Assembly: GCF_002954775.1 (NCBI RefSeq)
Contig: NZ_PJME01000005.1
Coordinates: 62,001-126,000 of the forward strand
From: Streptomyces geranii
Lineage (GTDB): Bacteria > Actinomycetota > Actinomycetes > Streptomycetales > Streptomycetaceae
Reading direction: 5' to 3'
DNA length: 64,000 nucleotides
Shown in pieces: positions 24,368 to 33,465 of this stretch. How positions within the stretch are numbered: the first letter of the stretch is position 1; each line of letters opens with the position of its first letter. Both the position numbers and the translations under genes were made by a program. The notes below the pieces were generated by a model. It was not told where the DNA came from and ran no database searches. It saw only the letters and a list, made by a program, of their open reading frames with translations.

Positions 24368-25756
24368 TCAACCTGCGGTGCAGGCCGTGCCGTTGAGGGT
24401 GAAGCCGGACGGTGCGGTGCTGTTGCCGGTGTGGGTCGCCTGGTAGCCGATGGAGACGCTCGCGCCCGGTGCGATGGCCGCGTTGTAGCTGACGTTGGTG
24501 GCGGTCACGGTGCCGGAGGCCGGTGCGTAGGTGGCGCTCCAGCCGTTGGTGATGGTCTGGCCGGCGGGCAGGGCGAAGCCCAGCGTCCAGCCGTTCACCG
24601 CCGTCGTGCTGTTGTTGGTGATGGTCACGTTCGCGGTCAGCCCGGTGTTCCAGGCGTTGGTCGTGGCGGCCACCTTGCAGGGTCCGGCCGGCGGCTGGGG
24701 CACGGGGCCGCCGCTGTCCAGGCCGAAGAAGGTGATCGCGCGGGCGGCCATGCCGGTGGTGATCAGGTTGTGGCCGACGCCCTGGAGGCTGATGGCCTCC
24801 ACGGGTGCCCGGTCACCGGTGGCGCCGTAGCGGGTGCGGGTCCAGCCGGACTGGGGCGAGTCGGTCGCGGCCGGTGTCTGGGTGAGGCCCTGGACGTTGG
24901 TCCACTGCTTGATCATCTCCCCGAAGTTGGGGTAGCGCAGCACGTCGTCCTCGGTGCCGTGCCAGAGCTGCATACGCGGCCGGGTCCCGGTGTAGCCGGG
25001 GTAGGCGCCCCGTACCAGGTCGCCCCACTCCTGCGGGGTGTGGATCACCGTCCCGTTGGCGCACTCGCTGTTCCACTCCGAGCCGTTGGTGGTGGCGAAG
25101 CAGCCGAACGGTACGCCGGAGAAGGCCGATCCGGCCGCGAACACGTCCGGGTAGTCGCCGAGCAGGACGTTGGTCATCATCGCGCCGGAGGAGACACCGG
25201 TGGCGAAGACCCGGCTGGTGTCGGCGCCGTAGGTGCGGGTCACCCAGTCGACCATGGACCTGATGCCCACCGGGTCGCTGCCGCCGCCCCTGGTCAGTGC
25301 CTGCGGCGAGGAGACGTCGAAGCACTTGCTGGCGCGGGTGACGGACGGGTAGATCACGATGAAGCCGTAGCGGTCGGCCAGCGAGGCGAACTCGGTGTTG
25401 GAGTAGAACACCGGGCCTGAGCCGGTGCACCAGTGGACGGCCACCAGGACCGCCGGGCGCGTGGTGACGGTGTCCGGCACGTACACGTACATCTGCAGGT
25501 TGCTGGGGTTGGTCCCGAAGTTGGTCACCTCGGTGAGCGCGGCGGCGGCCCCGACAGGTGCCGCGACGGGTGCCGCGTCCGGTGCCATGTCAGATGCCGC
25601 GGCGGGCGGCTCCGTACGGATCGTCGCGCCGGAAGCGGCGGGTGCGGTGAGGAATGTCGCCGCGAGCAGCGGCAGCAGGCCTCCGAGCAGCACGACGAGC
25701 ACCGAACGCAGCGAACGCAGCGGTCTCCTCGCGATGTTGCCGACAGTGGTGGACAC
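24368..25756 (-). CDS. Secreted CE1/PHB-depolymerase-type esterase with C-terminal CBM2
   Basis: The 462-residue exported protein has a basic n-region and hydrophobic core (about 10-40). An alpha/beta-hydrolase esterase domain follows (about 85-340), with VHWCTGSG, the nucleophile motif GVSSGAMMTN and the late His in GVGHNLI. After a short Pro linker comes a family 2 carbohydrate-binding module (about 365-462) with the Cys pair (CKVA and TACTAG) and conserved Trp residues. Such enzymes are acetylxylan or feruloyl esterases as often as PHB depolymerases, and the CBM2 favours plant cell wall. A CebR-like box lies 106 nt upstream. GTG at 25756 follows AGGAAGG. Confidence 0.92.
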   Translation of the reverse strand: MSTTVGNIARRPLRSLRSVLVVLLGGLLPLLAATFLTAPAASGATIRTEPPAAASDMAPDAAPVAAPVGAAAALTEVTNFGTNPSNLQMYVYVPDTVTTRPAVLVAVHWCTGSGPVFYSNTEFASLADRYGFIVIYPSVTRASKCFDVSSPQALTRGGGSDPVGIRSMVDWVTRTYGADTSRVFATGVSSGAMMTNVLLGDYPDVFAAGSAFSGVPFGCFATTNGSEWNSECANGTVIHTPQEWGDLVRGAYPGYTGTRPRMQLWHGTEDDVLRYPNFGEMIKQWTNVQGLTQTPAATDSPQSGWTRTRYGATGDRAPVEAISLQGVGHNLITTGMAARAITFFGLDSGGPVPQPPAGPCKVAATTNAWNTGLTANVTITNNSTTAVNGWTLGFALPAGQTITNGWSATYAPASGTVTATNVSYNAAIAPGASVSIGYQATHTGNSTAPSGFTLNGTACTAG

Positions 25757-25861
25757 GTCCTGGTCCCTTCCTCGACACGGCTCGTGGGGTACGCGTGGCG
25801 GAAGCGGAAGTCCCGCTTTGCGGGGCAGCCCAGCCGCATCGTGGCATGAGCATGGCTGCCA

Positions 25862-25875
25862 TGGAAGCGCTCCCA
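25862..25875. promoter_or_regulatory. CebR-like operator (cellulose utilisation)
   Basis: TGGAAGCGCTCCCA differs at one base from the 14-bp palindrome TGGGAGCGCTCCCA known for the cello-oligosaccharide repressor CebR in Streptomyces. It lies 106 nt before the CBM2-esterase start. Regulation by CebR is inferred. Confidence 0.6.
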
Positions 25876-25939
25876 CACGTCGAAAACATTCGCTGACCAG
25901 GGGTCGCACACCCGACCGGCACGCATTGCGCGCAAAGCG

Positions 25940-25968
25940 TTGACCAGAAAGCGCTTACCCCCTACCTT
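25940..25968 (+). promoter_or_regulatory. Promoter with LacI-type operator in its spacer (pectate lyase operon)
   Basis: TTGACC and TACCTT are separated by exactly 17 nt. The spacer contains GAAAGCGCTTAC with a perfect AAGCGCTT core (25949-25956), a form typical of LacI-family repressor sites. It would give a 5' leader of about 180 nt to the PL1 gene. Confidence 0.55.
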
Positions 25969-26157
25969 CCGTTCATCGATGTGACCCATCGAAGTCGATC
26001 CGCGTTCGACGAGACGATCTCGAAGCGGCCCTGAAGCGCGTACCTCCAGGGGCAGCGCACCCTCTGAAGGCGCATCACGCCGCACAACATGGTGAACAGA
26101 ATTCATGTACTTGACCGCCCCCACGGTCAGTCAGCCCTCGTGAAGGGACGCACCCGC

Positions 26158-27138
26158 ATGCGTACACACCCCCCACGTACACAGACGCAAAGATCCGCGG
26201 CGGTGGCGGCCATGGCCACCGCCCTCGCGGCGGTCACCGTCCTGGCCGTCCCGCAGCAGGCCGGGGCGGCCGAGAACGCGCCCGTCGGATTCGGTGCCGG
26301 GACGACCGGCGGCGGCAGCGCCACCCCGGTCACCGTGACGACGCTCGCCGCCTTCACCTCGGCCGTCACGGGCAACGCGGCCAAGGTCGTGCGGGTGAAC
26401 GGCCTGATCACACTGAGCGGTCAGGTCGACATCGGCTCCAACACCACGGTCCTGGGCGTCGGTTCGGCCTCCGGTTTCACCGGCGGCGGTCTGCGGATCA
26501 AGGAGGAGACGAACGTCGTCGTCCGCAACCTCAACATCAGCAAGCCGCTCGCGCCGGCCGACGGGGTGACCGTCCAGGAGTCCACGAAGGTGTGGATCGA
26601 CCACAACTCCTTCTCCGCGGACCGCACGCACGACAAGGACTACTACGACGGCCTGCTGGACATCAACCACGGTTCCGACAACGTGACGGTGTCCTGGAAC
26701 ACCTTCAAGGACCACTTCAAGGGCTCGCTCGTCGGCCACAGCGACAACAACGCGTCCGAGGACACCGGTCACCTGAAGGTGACGTACCACCACAACCACT
26801 TCAGCAACGTCTACTCGCGCATCCCCAGCCTGCGGTTCGGCACCGGGCACTTCTACGACAACTACGTCCAGGGCGCCGAGACGGCCGTGCACTCCCGGAT
26901 GGGCGCCCAGATGCTCGTCGAGAACAACGTCTTCCGTTCGACGCCGGTCGCGGTCACCACCAACCACAGCAGCGACGTCGACGGATACGCCAACCTGCGC
27001 GGCAACGACCTCGGCGGAGCCGCCACGGAGGTCTCGCGGGTCGGCACCTTCACCACCCCGCCGTACAGCTACACCGCGGAGCCCGCCTCGACCGTCATCG
27101 CCTCGGTGACCTCGGGCGCGGGCGCCGGAAAGCTCTGA
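26158..27138 (+). CDS. Secreted pectate lyase, PL1 family
   Basis: The 326-residue exported enzyme has a signal peptide ending near PQQAGAAEN (about residue 38). It is followed by a right-handed beta-helix typical of PL1: GLRIKEETNVVVRNLNISKP, the Ca-binding region DGVTVQESTKVWIDHNSF with YDGLLDINHGSDNVTVSWNTF, and the catalytic Arg region NVYSRIPSLRFGTGHFYDNY. It cleaves polygalacturonate by beta-elimination outside the cell. ATG at 26158 follows AAGGGA. It is first in a two-gene operon with the PL3 lyase. Confidence 0.94.
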   Translation: MRTHPPRTQTQRSAAVAAMATALAAVTVLAVPQQAGAAENAPVGFGAGTTGGGSATPVTVTTLAAFTSAVTGNAAKVVRVNGLITLSGQVDIGSNTTVLGVGSASGFTGGGLRIKEETNVVVRNLNISKPLAPADGVTVQESTKVWIDHNSFSADRTHDKDYYDGLLDINHGSDNVTVSWNTFKDHFKGSLVGHSDNNASEDTGHLKVTYHHNHFSNVYSRIPSLRFGTGHFYDNYVQGAETAVHSRMGAQMLVENNVFRSTPVAVTTNHSSDVDGYANLRGNDLGGAATEVSRVGTFTTPPYSYTAEPASTVIASVTSGAGAGKL

Positions 27139-27200
27139 GGCTTCCGGCGACTCCGCCAACTCCCCACACCGCACGACCGACTGGAAGAAGGCATCGGGAC

Positions 27201-28007
27201 ATGACTTCCACGGCACCTCCACGCGCGCGTGGGCGCGCACTGACCGGCACCCTGGCCACCCTCGGCCTTACGCTTGGCATGATCATGACTAGTGGGGCGC
27301 TCTCCCCGGCGAGCGCCGCGACCTGGCCGACCGCCAACGGCAGCCAGGGCGTCTCCGCGACCATCCCGGTCTCGGGCACCAAGGACTACGCGATGAAGCG
27401 CCTCTACGGCACCGGGGACCTCGGTTCCGGCAGCCAGGACGAGGACCAGGGACCGATCCTCGAACTGGCGGCGGGCGCCGTCCTCAAGAACGTCATCATC
27501 GGCGCCCCGGCGGCGGACGGCATCCACTGCAAGGGCAGCTGCACGCTGCAGAACGTGTGGTGGGAGGACGTCGGCGAGGACGCGGCCACCTTCCGGGGCA
27601 GCTCGTCGTCGAACGTCTACACCGTCTCCGGGGGCGGCGCACGGGCGGCGAGCGACAAGGTGTTCCAGTTCAACGGCGCCGGGACGCTCAACGTGTCGAA
27701 CTTCGCCGTACAGAACTTCGGTACGTTCATCCGCTCCTGCGGCAACTGCTCGACGCAGTACAAGCGGACGATCAACCTCAACGGCATCGAGGCCACCTGG
27801 TCGGGCGGCAGGCTCGTCGGCATCAACACCAACTACGGCGACAGCGCGTCCCTGAAGGGCATCACGATCGTGGGGGACTCGAGCAAGAAGATCGTTCCCT
27901 GCCAGAAGTACATCGGCAACAACACCGGAAAGGAGCCGACCACCAACGGCTCCAACCCTGACGGGACCTACTGCAAGTACGCGACCAGCGACATCACGTA
28001 CCGCTGA
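27201..28007 (+). CDS. Secreted pectate lyase, PL3 family
   Basis: The 268-residue exported protein has a signal peptide ending near SPASAAT (about residue 40). The PL3 beta-helix shows DEDQGPILELAAGAVLKNVIIG, ADGIHCKGSCTLQNVWWEDVGEDAATF and a Cys-rich SCGNCSTQYKR segment. It acts with the upstream PL1 enzyme on pectate, with Ca2+ dependence known for the family. The start follows GGAAGAAGG by 9 nt, and 62 nt separate it from the PL1 stop. A strong terminator follows. Confidence 0.94.
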   Translation: MTSTAPPRARGRALTGTLATLGLTLGMIMTSGALSPASAATWPTANGSQGVSATIPVSGTKDYAMKRLYGTGDLGSGSQDEDQGPILELAAGAVLKNVIIGAPAADGIHCKGSCTLQNVWWEDVGEDAATFRGSSSSNVYTVSGGGARAASDKVFQFNGAGTLNVSNFAVQNFGTFIRSCGNCSTQYKRTINLNGIEATWSGGRLVGINTNYGDSASLKGITIVGDSSKKIVPCQKYIGNNTGKEPTTNGSNPDGTYCKYATSDITYR

Positions 28008-28020
28008 GCCATCCCCCCAC

Positions 28021-28065
28021 CGGCGGTTGTACGAGGCGGCCCGCACCCGCCTCGTACAGCCGCCG
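28021..28065 (+). terminator. Terminator of the pectate lyase operon
   Basis: A 19-bp stem with one G-U type mismatch (CGGCGGTTGTACGAGGCGG against 28047-28065) encloses a 7-nt loop, 13 nt after the PL3 stop. Confidence 0.8.
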
Positions 28066-28195
28066 TTCCGCTGTCCGGGAGCCTCCGGATCGTCGCATCG
28101 AAGGTGCGTTCGTACTGCCCCCGCCGATTCCGCTTGATTGTCAGTGCCGTGGTGCAGACTCCCGATCAGGAGGTACTTCGTCCGGGAGGGGCAGC

Positions 28196-30211
28196 GTGTT
28201 CAGGGGGATCGACGAAGTCGACTGGGCTTCGATGCGCCATGCGTACGGCAGCGCCGAGGACGTGCCCGGACTGCTGCGGGGGCTCGCCTCGGCGGACCCC
28301 GGGGAGCGCGAGTCGGCACTGGACGGGATGTACGGCTCGGTGCACCACCAGGGGGCGGTGTACGACTCGACGCTCGCGTGCGTTCCGTTTCTGCTCGCGC
28401 TCGCCGCCCGGGAGGAGGTCGGGGACCGGGGCGGGATCGTGGAGCTGCTGCTGAGCATCGGCGAGGCGGGCGGCACTCGTTCGGCTCAGGCCCGGGAGGC
28501 GGTACGGGCCGGTGCCGAGGTCTTCGCCGAACTGGCCGGGGACCGGGACACCGCGGTCCGGCGGGCGGCGCCGACGGCCCTGGTGCGCTTCCTCGACGAA
28601 CCCGCGCGCGTGCTGGCCGTGTTGCGGCAGCGCGTCACCGTGGAGCGGGACGACAGCGTCCTGCTGGCGCTGGCGGAGAGCCTGGGCCTGTTCGCCCGCC
28701 TGTACGACGGTCCCGTCGCCGCGGACGCGATGACCCAGTTGGTCACGCTGAGCGAGCCGCCCTTCGACCCGGGGCTGCGGCTGGCCGCCCTGGGGCAGCT
28801 GGCGCTGACCGCGCCCGAGCACCGCGCCGGGGAGCTGGTCCCGAGGGTCGTGGGCCTCCTCAGGGAGAGATCGGCCCGCCGTACGCGCCGGGCACGCTAC
28901 GCCGACGCCCCCGAGGCGGACACCCTCACCCGTCATCTGCGCCGGCTGCGCCCTTCGGACGAGGAGGGCTCGCAGCTGCTGCGGACCTTCCATCTCGCCC
29001 TGGACGACCGGGTGGCCGACCGGATCGCCCTGCTCAACGGCCAGTTGAGCAGCCCCGCGCCGACGGACCGGTGCAACGCGGTGTGGATGTCGGCGGGCCT
29101 GTTCCGCGAGTGGCGGGCCGACTACTCGGCGCCGGTCGCGCTCATCGGACGGCAACTCGACGCCGACGAGGACCGGTTGCGGGAGGCCGCGTCGGCCGTC
29201 CTGGAGGACCTGTACGACCTGGCCGCCCCCGCGGCGGACGACCTGTTCGCCCTGGTCACCTCCCGTCCGGAGGTCCGCGTACGGCAACGGGAGCGGGGCG
29301 TGCCGACCGTGGGCGGCCCGCTCAACGCGCTGGCCCGCACGGGCGATCCCCGCGCGACACCCGTCCTGGCGGCCCTCCTCGCCGACCCCACCGCCCCGGA
29401 CGACCTCGGCCACACGATCACCCACCTGGGCCGCTCCGCCGCCCCGCTGGCACCCGCCCTGCGCCACCGCCTCGGCGGCGTCCGCCTCGACCACCCCGAC
29501 GCGTACGACCGTGCCGTGCCGCTCCTGTCTGCGCTCGCGGCGGCGGACGACGGGGCGGCCACACCGGAGGTGCTGCGACTGCTGCGCGGCATCCCGGCGG
29601 CCTCGGGTCTGAGCGAGCGTCAGCGGGTCCGCCTGACGGAACGCTCACTCGAAACACTGGACGCCTTCGGCCGCGCCGCGCACGAAGCGGCGCCCGCGCT
29701 GCGGGAGCTGCTCGACTCCGCGCACTCGGTACGGGCGGCTGGCGCGCTGTGGTCGGTGGAGGGGGACGTGGACGCCGTACTGCCGGTGCTGCTGCGGGAG
29801 TTGACGGGTGAGCAGTGGCGGCGGCGTGCGGCGGCGGCAGAGGTGCTGGCGCGACTCGGGACGGCGGCGCGGGCCGCCGTGCCGGGGTTGCTGCGCATGT
29901 GCGAGTCGGAGGAGGTGTGGGAGCGGACGAGGGCGGCGTGCGCTCTGTGGCCGATCTCGGAGGACACCACGGGCCTGCCCCTCCCGGTGCTCCGCACGGC
30001 ATGGACGCAGAACCCGTACACCCGATCGACGATCGCCACGACCCTGCTGACAATGGGCCCGGCGGCGGCACCCCTACGGGACCTGGCGCACACGGAACTG
30101 GCCACGCGGCGCCGCCACCGTGCCCGTCCGGGGGGCTACTCCACGGAGGACGTGCGAGAGGACGAACGCCTGCTGCGGGCCTGCGGGGAGCTGGTGCGGG
30201 AGGAGACGTGA
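28196..30211 (+). CDS. HEAT repeat domain-containing protein
   Basis: This 671-residue soluble alpha-solenoid is rich in Ala, Leu and Arg. It begins with the conserved block GIDEVDWASMRHAYGSAEDV and YGSVHHQGAVYDSTLACVPFLL, which I recognise from a large Streptomyces family of HEAT-repeat proteins of unknown function. Helical pairs then repeat through the length, for example AVRRAAPTALVRFL, RAAAAEVLARLGTAARAAVPGLL and RTRAACALWPI. It is probably a protein-protein adaptor; some relatives sit as immunity-like genes, but no toxin gene is adjacent here. The GTG start follows GGGAGGGG. Confidence 0.88.
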   Translation: MFRGIDEVDWASMRHAYGSAEDVPGLLRGLASADPGERESALDGMYGSVHHQGAVYDSTLACVPFLLALAAREEVGDRGGIVELLLSIGEAGGTRSAQAREAVRAGAEVFAELAGDRDTAVRRAAPTALVRFLDEPARVLAVLRQRVTVERDDSVLLALAESLGLFARLYDGPVAADAMTQLVTLSEPPFDPGLRLAALGQLALTAPEHRAGELVPRVVGLLRERSARRTRRARYADAPEADTLTRHLRRLRPSDEEGSQLLRTFHLALDDRVADRIALLNGQLSSPAPTDRCNAVWMSAGLFREWRADYSAPVALIGRQLDADEDRLREAASAVLEDLYDLAAPAADDLFALVTSRPEVRVRQRERGVPTVGGPLNALARTGDPRATPVLAALLADPTAPDDLGHTITHLGRSAAPLAPALRHRLGGVRLDHPDAYDRAVPLLSALAAADDGAATPEVLRLLRGIPAASGLSERQRVRLTERSLETLDAFGRAAHEAAPALRELLDSAHSVRAAGALWSVEGDVDAVLPVLLRELTGEQWRRRAAAAEVLARLGTAARAAVPGLLRMCESEEVWERTRAACALWPISEDTTGLPLPVLRTAWTQNPYTRSTIATTLLTMGPAAAPLRDLAHTELATRRRHRARPGGYSTEDVREDERLLRACGELVREET

Positions 30212-30331
30212 GGCGCTCGGGCCGACTGGTGCTGGGGGGGGTGGGTCGCGCAGCCCGGCGCTAACGGGGTGCCGCTCTCGGTGGGACGGGTGCCGCCCCT
30301 AGCGGCACGCATGCCCGCAGCGGGGCGCTTT

Positions 30332-30442
30332 TAGGGGCGCGAGGAACTGCGCGACCAGCCCCCACCCACCCGCAGCCGAACGACGAGCGGGTTTTCAGGG
30401 GCGCGAGGAACTGCGCGCTCAACCCCCACTCACCCGCACCCG
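30332..30442 (+). repeat. Dispersed intergenic repeat, tandem variant copies
   Basis: AGGGGCGCGAGGAACTGCGCG occurs around 30333 and again around 30397, each followed by a pyrimidine-rich CCCCCAC/CACCCGCA tract. This is a variant of the GGGGCGCGGGG family seen at 17298 and 37619. It fills most of the 256-nt gap between convergent genes, and may also terminate transcription. Confidence 0.6.
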
Positions 30443-30467
30443 CACCCGAACCCGCACCCGACACGTG

Positions 30468-31034
30468 TCAGCGATTGTTACGCCCCCACATGGGATCGAA
30501 CCGCTCCCACGCCTCCTCCCACTCCTCCATCCGCCGCCGCTCCAACCGCCCCCGAAGCAGCCGCCACCCCACATACGGAACAGTCGCCGCGCTCGCGCCC
30601 GCCAGGGCGCCGACCAGGGCGGCGCGGATGCTCGCCTCCGACTCCGTCGCCGGCTTGGTGACCAGGCGGCCCCGCGGGTCCGTCCAGATCTCCGCCGGGG
30701 TGCCCGCCGTGCTGCCCGAGTCGACCCGGGCCTGGCCCGTGTGCGACGTGCCGTCCGCGGTGGTCCAGCGGACCTTCGCCCACACCTTCTCGCTGCCCAC
30801 GGTGCCCGGCGCGTCCGCCACGACCAGTGCCGTCACCGCCCGCCACTCCGCACGCTCTCTCGCCAGCCCCCGCTCGACCGAGTGGGTCGCCACCAGGCCG
30901 ATCAGGACTCCGGTGAGCACGGTGAGTGCCCATGTGGCCACCACGGCCCATCCCTCCACGGCATCCACGCGACGCCTCAGCGGATTGCGCCGCCAACGCC
31001 ACAGCCACACCCTCGGACCACGGAATGCCGCCAT
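30468..31034 (-). CDS. Rv1733c-like membrane protein
   Basis: The 188-residue protein has two membrane helices, about 22-48 (VEGWAVVATWALTVLTGVLIGLV) and 140-165 (RAALVGALAGASAATVPYVG). They flank an extracytoplasmic beta-rich domain with KVRWTTADGTSHTGQARVDSG and the AEIWTDPRGRLVTKP motif. This layout is typical of the actinobacterial Rv1733c-like family of unknown function. I chose ATG at 31034, 9 nt after GAGGAGG; the ATG at 31043 would have no spacing. Confidence 0.85.
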   Translation of the reverse strand: MAAFRGPRVWLWRWRRNPLRRRVDAVEGWAVVATWALTVLTGVLIGLVATHSVERGLARERAEWRAVTALVVADAPGTVGSEKVWAKVRWTTADGTSHTGQARVDSGSTAGTPAEIWTDPRGRLVTKPATESEASIRAALVGALAGASAATVPYVGWRLLRGRLERRRMEEWEEAWERFDPMWGRNNR

Positions 31035-31247
31035 CGAAGGCATCCTCCTCACGCGCACACGGACATGCCCTGCCGTCCTCTCCATACGCGCGAGGCCCGG
31101 CCGCTGCTCAGGGCTCCCCCGAGGTCTCCGTCACATCCCGTCGACAGACGGCTCTGACCTGTACAAACGCGCTCTCCAGAGGTGACTGTCAGTGGTGGGG
31201 TGCAGACTGGCCGATGACTGGACAAAGACGTCCCGGAGGTGATCGGC

Positions 31248-32333
31248 ATGGCCGAGGTACTGCTCACGGTCGGCACGCGCAAAGGCCTGTTCATCGGGCA
31301 CCGGCGCGGTGGCACGTGGGAGTTCGACGAGAGCCCTTCCTTCAACGCGCAGGCCGTGTACTCGGTCGCGATCGACACCCGGCGCGAGAACCCGAGGCTG
31401 CTGGTGGGCGGTGACAGCGCCCACTGGGGGCCGTCGGTCTTCCACTCCGACGACCTGGGCCGGACCTGGACCGAACCGCAGCAACCCGCCGTGAAGTTCC
31501 CCAAGGACACCGGCGCTTCCCTGGAGCGCGTCTGGCAGCTCCACCCGTCGACGGCGGAGGCGGACGTGGTCTACGCGGGCACCGAACCGGCGGCGCTGTA
31601 CCGCTCCGAGGACCGCGGCGAGTCCTTCGAGCTGGTGCGTCCGCTGTGGGAGCACCCCACCCGTGCCCAGTGGGTGCCGGGCGGCGGCGGTGAGGGCCTG
31701 CACACGATCGTCACCGACCAGCGCGACCCGCGCGCGATGACGGTCGCGGTCTCGGCGGCCGGGGTGTTCCGCACGGCGGACGGCGGCGCGAGCTGGGCGC
31801 CCTCCAACTCCGGTGTCTCCGCGGTGTTCATGCCGGACCCGAACCCGGAGTTCGGCCAGTGCGTGCACAAGATCGCCAAGGACTCGGCCGACCCGGACCG
31901 CCTCTACCTCCAGAACCACTGGGGTGTGTACCGCAGCGACGACGCGGGCGCGCACTGGACGGACATCGGCGCGGGTCTCCCCTCGACCTTCGGTTTCGCG
32001 GCGGCGACCCATCCGCACCGGGGCGACACGGCGTACGTCTTCCCGATCACCGCCGACTCGGACCGCGTCCCGGCCGACCGCCGCTGCCGGGTCTTCCGTA
32101 CGGCGGACGCGGGCCTCAACTGGGAGCCGCTGACGGCGGGCCTGCCCCAGGAGGACCACTACGGCACGGTGCTGCGCGACGCCCTGTGCACGGACGACGC
32201 GGACCCGGCGGGCGTCTATTTCGGCAATCGCAACGGCGAGGTGTACGCGTCGGCGGACGACGGCGACAGCTGGCAGCAGCTGGCGTCCCATCTGCCGGAC
32301 GTGCTGTGCGTGCGGGCCGCGGTGATCGCCTGA
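31248..32333 (+). CDS. WD40/YVTN/BNR-like repeat (sialidase-fold) protein
   Basis: This 361-residue soluble beta-propeller has BNR Asp-box motifs at several blade ends: SDDLGRTWTEP, SEDRGESFELV, TADGGASWAPS, SDDAGAHWTDI, TADAGLNWEPL and SADDGDSWQQL. There is no signal peptide, so it is cytoplasmic unlike true secreted sialidases, and the sialidase arginine triad is not evident. Its role is unknown; many actinobacterial relatives are annotated as exo-alpha-sialidase by similarity only. ATG at 31248 lies 8 nt after GGAGG. Confidence 0.9.
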   Translation: MAEVLLTVGTRKGLFIGHRRGGTWEFDESPSFNAQAVYSVAIDTRRENPRLLVGGDSAHWGPSVFHSDDLGRTWTEPQQPAVKFPKDTGASLERVWQLHPSTAEADVVYAGTEPAALYRSEDRGESFELVRPLWEHPTRAQWVPGGGGEGLHTIVTDQRDPRAMTVAVSAAGVFRTADGGASWAPSNSGVSAVFMPDPNPEFGQCVHKIAKDSADPDRLYLQNHWGVYRSDDAGAHWTDIGAGLPSTFGFAAATHPHRGDTAYVFPITADSDRVPADRRCRVFRTADAGLNWEPLTAGLPQEDHYGTVLRDALCTDDADPAGVYFGNRNGEVYASADDGDSWQQLASHLPDVLCVRAAVIA

Positions 32334-32450
32334 GGAGCGGCCGACGGAAGTGACGTGGGCTCAACTGGCAGACCTACAGGGGGCGGTATGCATTCACGGG
32401 GTCGGAAGAGGCAAGGGTTCGGTCGTCCCCGGTCGGGCTTCGACCACCGG

Positions 32451-32481
32451 TTGATCTCTGTCGTGTGTACGGCAGTAGGGT
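32451..32481 (+). promoter_or_regulatory. Leaderless promoter of ung
   Basis: TTGATC and TAGGGT are separated by 19 nt, and TAGGGT lies 6 nt before the GTG start at 32488. Confidence 0.5.
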
Positions 32482-32487
32482 GACGCC

Positions 32488-33165
32488 GTGGCACCACGAC
32501 CGTTGCATGAGATTGTCGAAGCGGGCTGGGCGAAAGCCCTCGAACCCGTCACCGGACGGATCGCCGAGATGGGCGACTTCCTGCGCGCGGAGATCGCGGC
32601 GGGACGCACCTACCTCCCGGCCGGACCGAACGTCCTACGGGCCTTCCAGCAGCCCTTCGACGACGTACGGGTCCTGATCGTCGGACAGGACCCGTATCCG
32701 ACCCCGGGGCACGCGGTGGGGCTGTCGTTCTCGGTCGCGCCTGAGGTGCGTCCGCTGCCCGGCAGCCTGATCAACATCTTCCGGGAGCTGAACACCGACC
32801 TGGGGGCGCCCCAGCCGTCCAACGGCGACCTGACGCCGTGGACCCAGCAGGGGGTGCTGCTCCTCAACAGGGCGCTCACCACCGCTCCGCGCAGTCCCGC
32901 CGCGCATCGTGGCAAGGGCTGGGAGGAGGTCACCGAGCAGGCGATACGGGCGCTGGCCGCGCGCGGCAAGCCGCTGGTGTCGATCCTGTGGGGCCGGGAC
33001 GCCCGTAATCTGCGCCCGCTGCTCGGCAGTCTGCCGTCGGTCGAGTCGGCCCACCCCTCCCCCATGTCGGCCGACCGCGGCTTCTTCGGCTCACGCCCCT
33101 TCAGCCGCGCCAACGACCTGCTCGCCGGGCAGGGAGCCGCCCCGGTGGACTGGCGTCTGCCCTGA
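32488..33165 (+). CDS. ung: Uracil-DNA glycosylase, family 1
   Basis: This 225-residue base-excision repair enzyme removes uracil from DNA. The water-activating motif [10 protein letters not shown] carries Asp68. LSFSVAP follows as the uracil pocket, LLLNRALT carries the binding Asn, and [18 protein letters not shown] is the minor-groove leucine-loop equivalent with the catalytic His. The usual HPSPLS is HPSPMS here. The GTG start has no Shine-Dalgarno sequence and TAGGGT lies 6 nt upstream, so the message is probably leaderless. Confidence 0.97.
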   Translation: MAPRPLHEIVEAGWAKALEPVTGRIAEMGDFLRAEIAAGRTYLPAGPNVLRAFQQPFDDVRVLIVGQDPYPTPGHAVGLSFSVAPEVRPLPGSLINIFRELNTDLGAPQPSNGDLTPWTQQGVLLLNRALTTAPRSPAAHRGKGWEEVTEQAIRALAARGKPLVSILWGRDARNLRPLLGSLPSVESAHPSPMSADRGFFGSRPFSRANDLLAGQGAAPVDWRLP

Positions 33166-33214
33166 CCGGTCGGCATACGGGCCCGAATGACCGGCATATG
33201 AACCTCATGCCCGA

Positions 33215-33251
33215 TTGCCGGACAGGAGACGACTCGTCCCCCGTCCGGCAA
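33215..33251 (+). terminator. Terminator-like hairpin after ung
   Basis: TTGCCGGAC and GTCCGGCAA form a perfect 9-bp stem with an inner GACG/CGTC stem. Confidence 0.6.
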
Positions 33252-33451
33252 GTCCGTTCATCCGACCGGGCGTTGTCGCCCGCCCCCGGTTGACCAGCGG
33301 CGCAGCGTCTCGATGACCGGATCGGCTCCCTCAGCCGGCGGAGAAGTCACGACGTACTGATCACTTCTGATCCGAACGTAACTCATCAGACAAAAGCGGA
33401 CGGATACCGCTCACCTGCACCCTCCCCGAACAGGGGAGCCCAATAAGCCAG

Positions 33452-33457
33452 TAACAT
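33452..33457 (+). promoter_or_regulatory. Putative -10 element for leaderless CbiX-like mRNA
   Basis: TAACAT lies 8 nt before the ATG at 33466 and no ribosome binding site is visible. Confidence 0.4.
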
Positions 33458-33465
33458 GCGGCGCC

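Larger units (their letters stand above)
25757..26157. other. Divergent regulatory region between esterase and pectate lyases
   Basis: This 401-nt gap has no gene but holds a CebR-like palindrome and a promoter containing a LacI-type operator, annotated separately. The stretch 26000-26150 shows nothing further. Confidence 0.6.
33166..33465. other. Intergenic region downstream of ung
   Basis: This 300-nt gap has a terminator-like hairpin (33215-33251) and an AT-richer stretch (33355-33400). No gene is visible. Confidence 0.5.
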
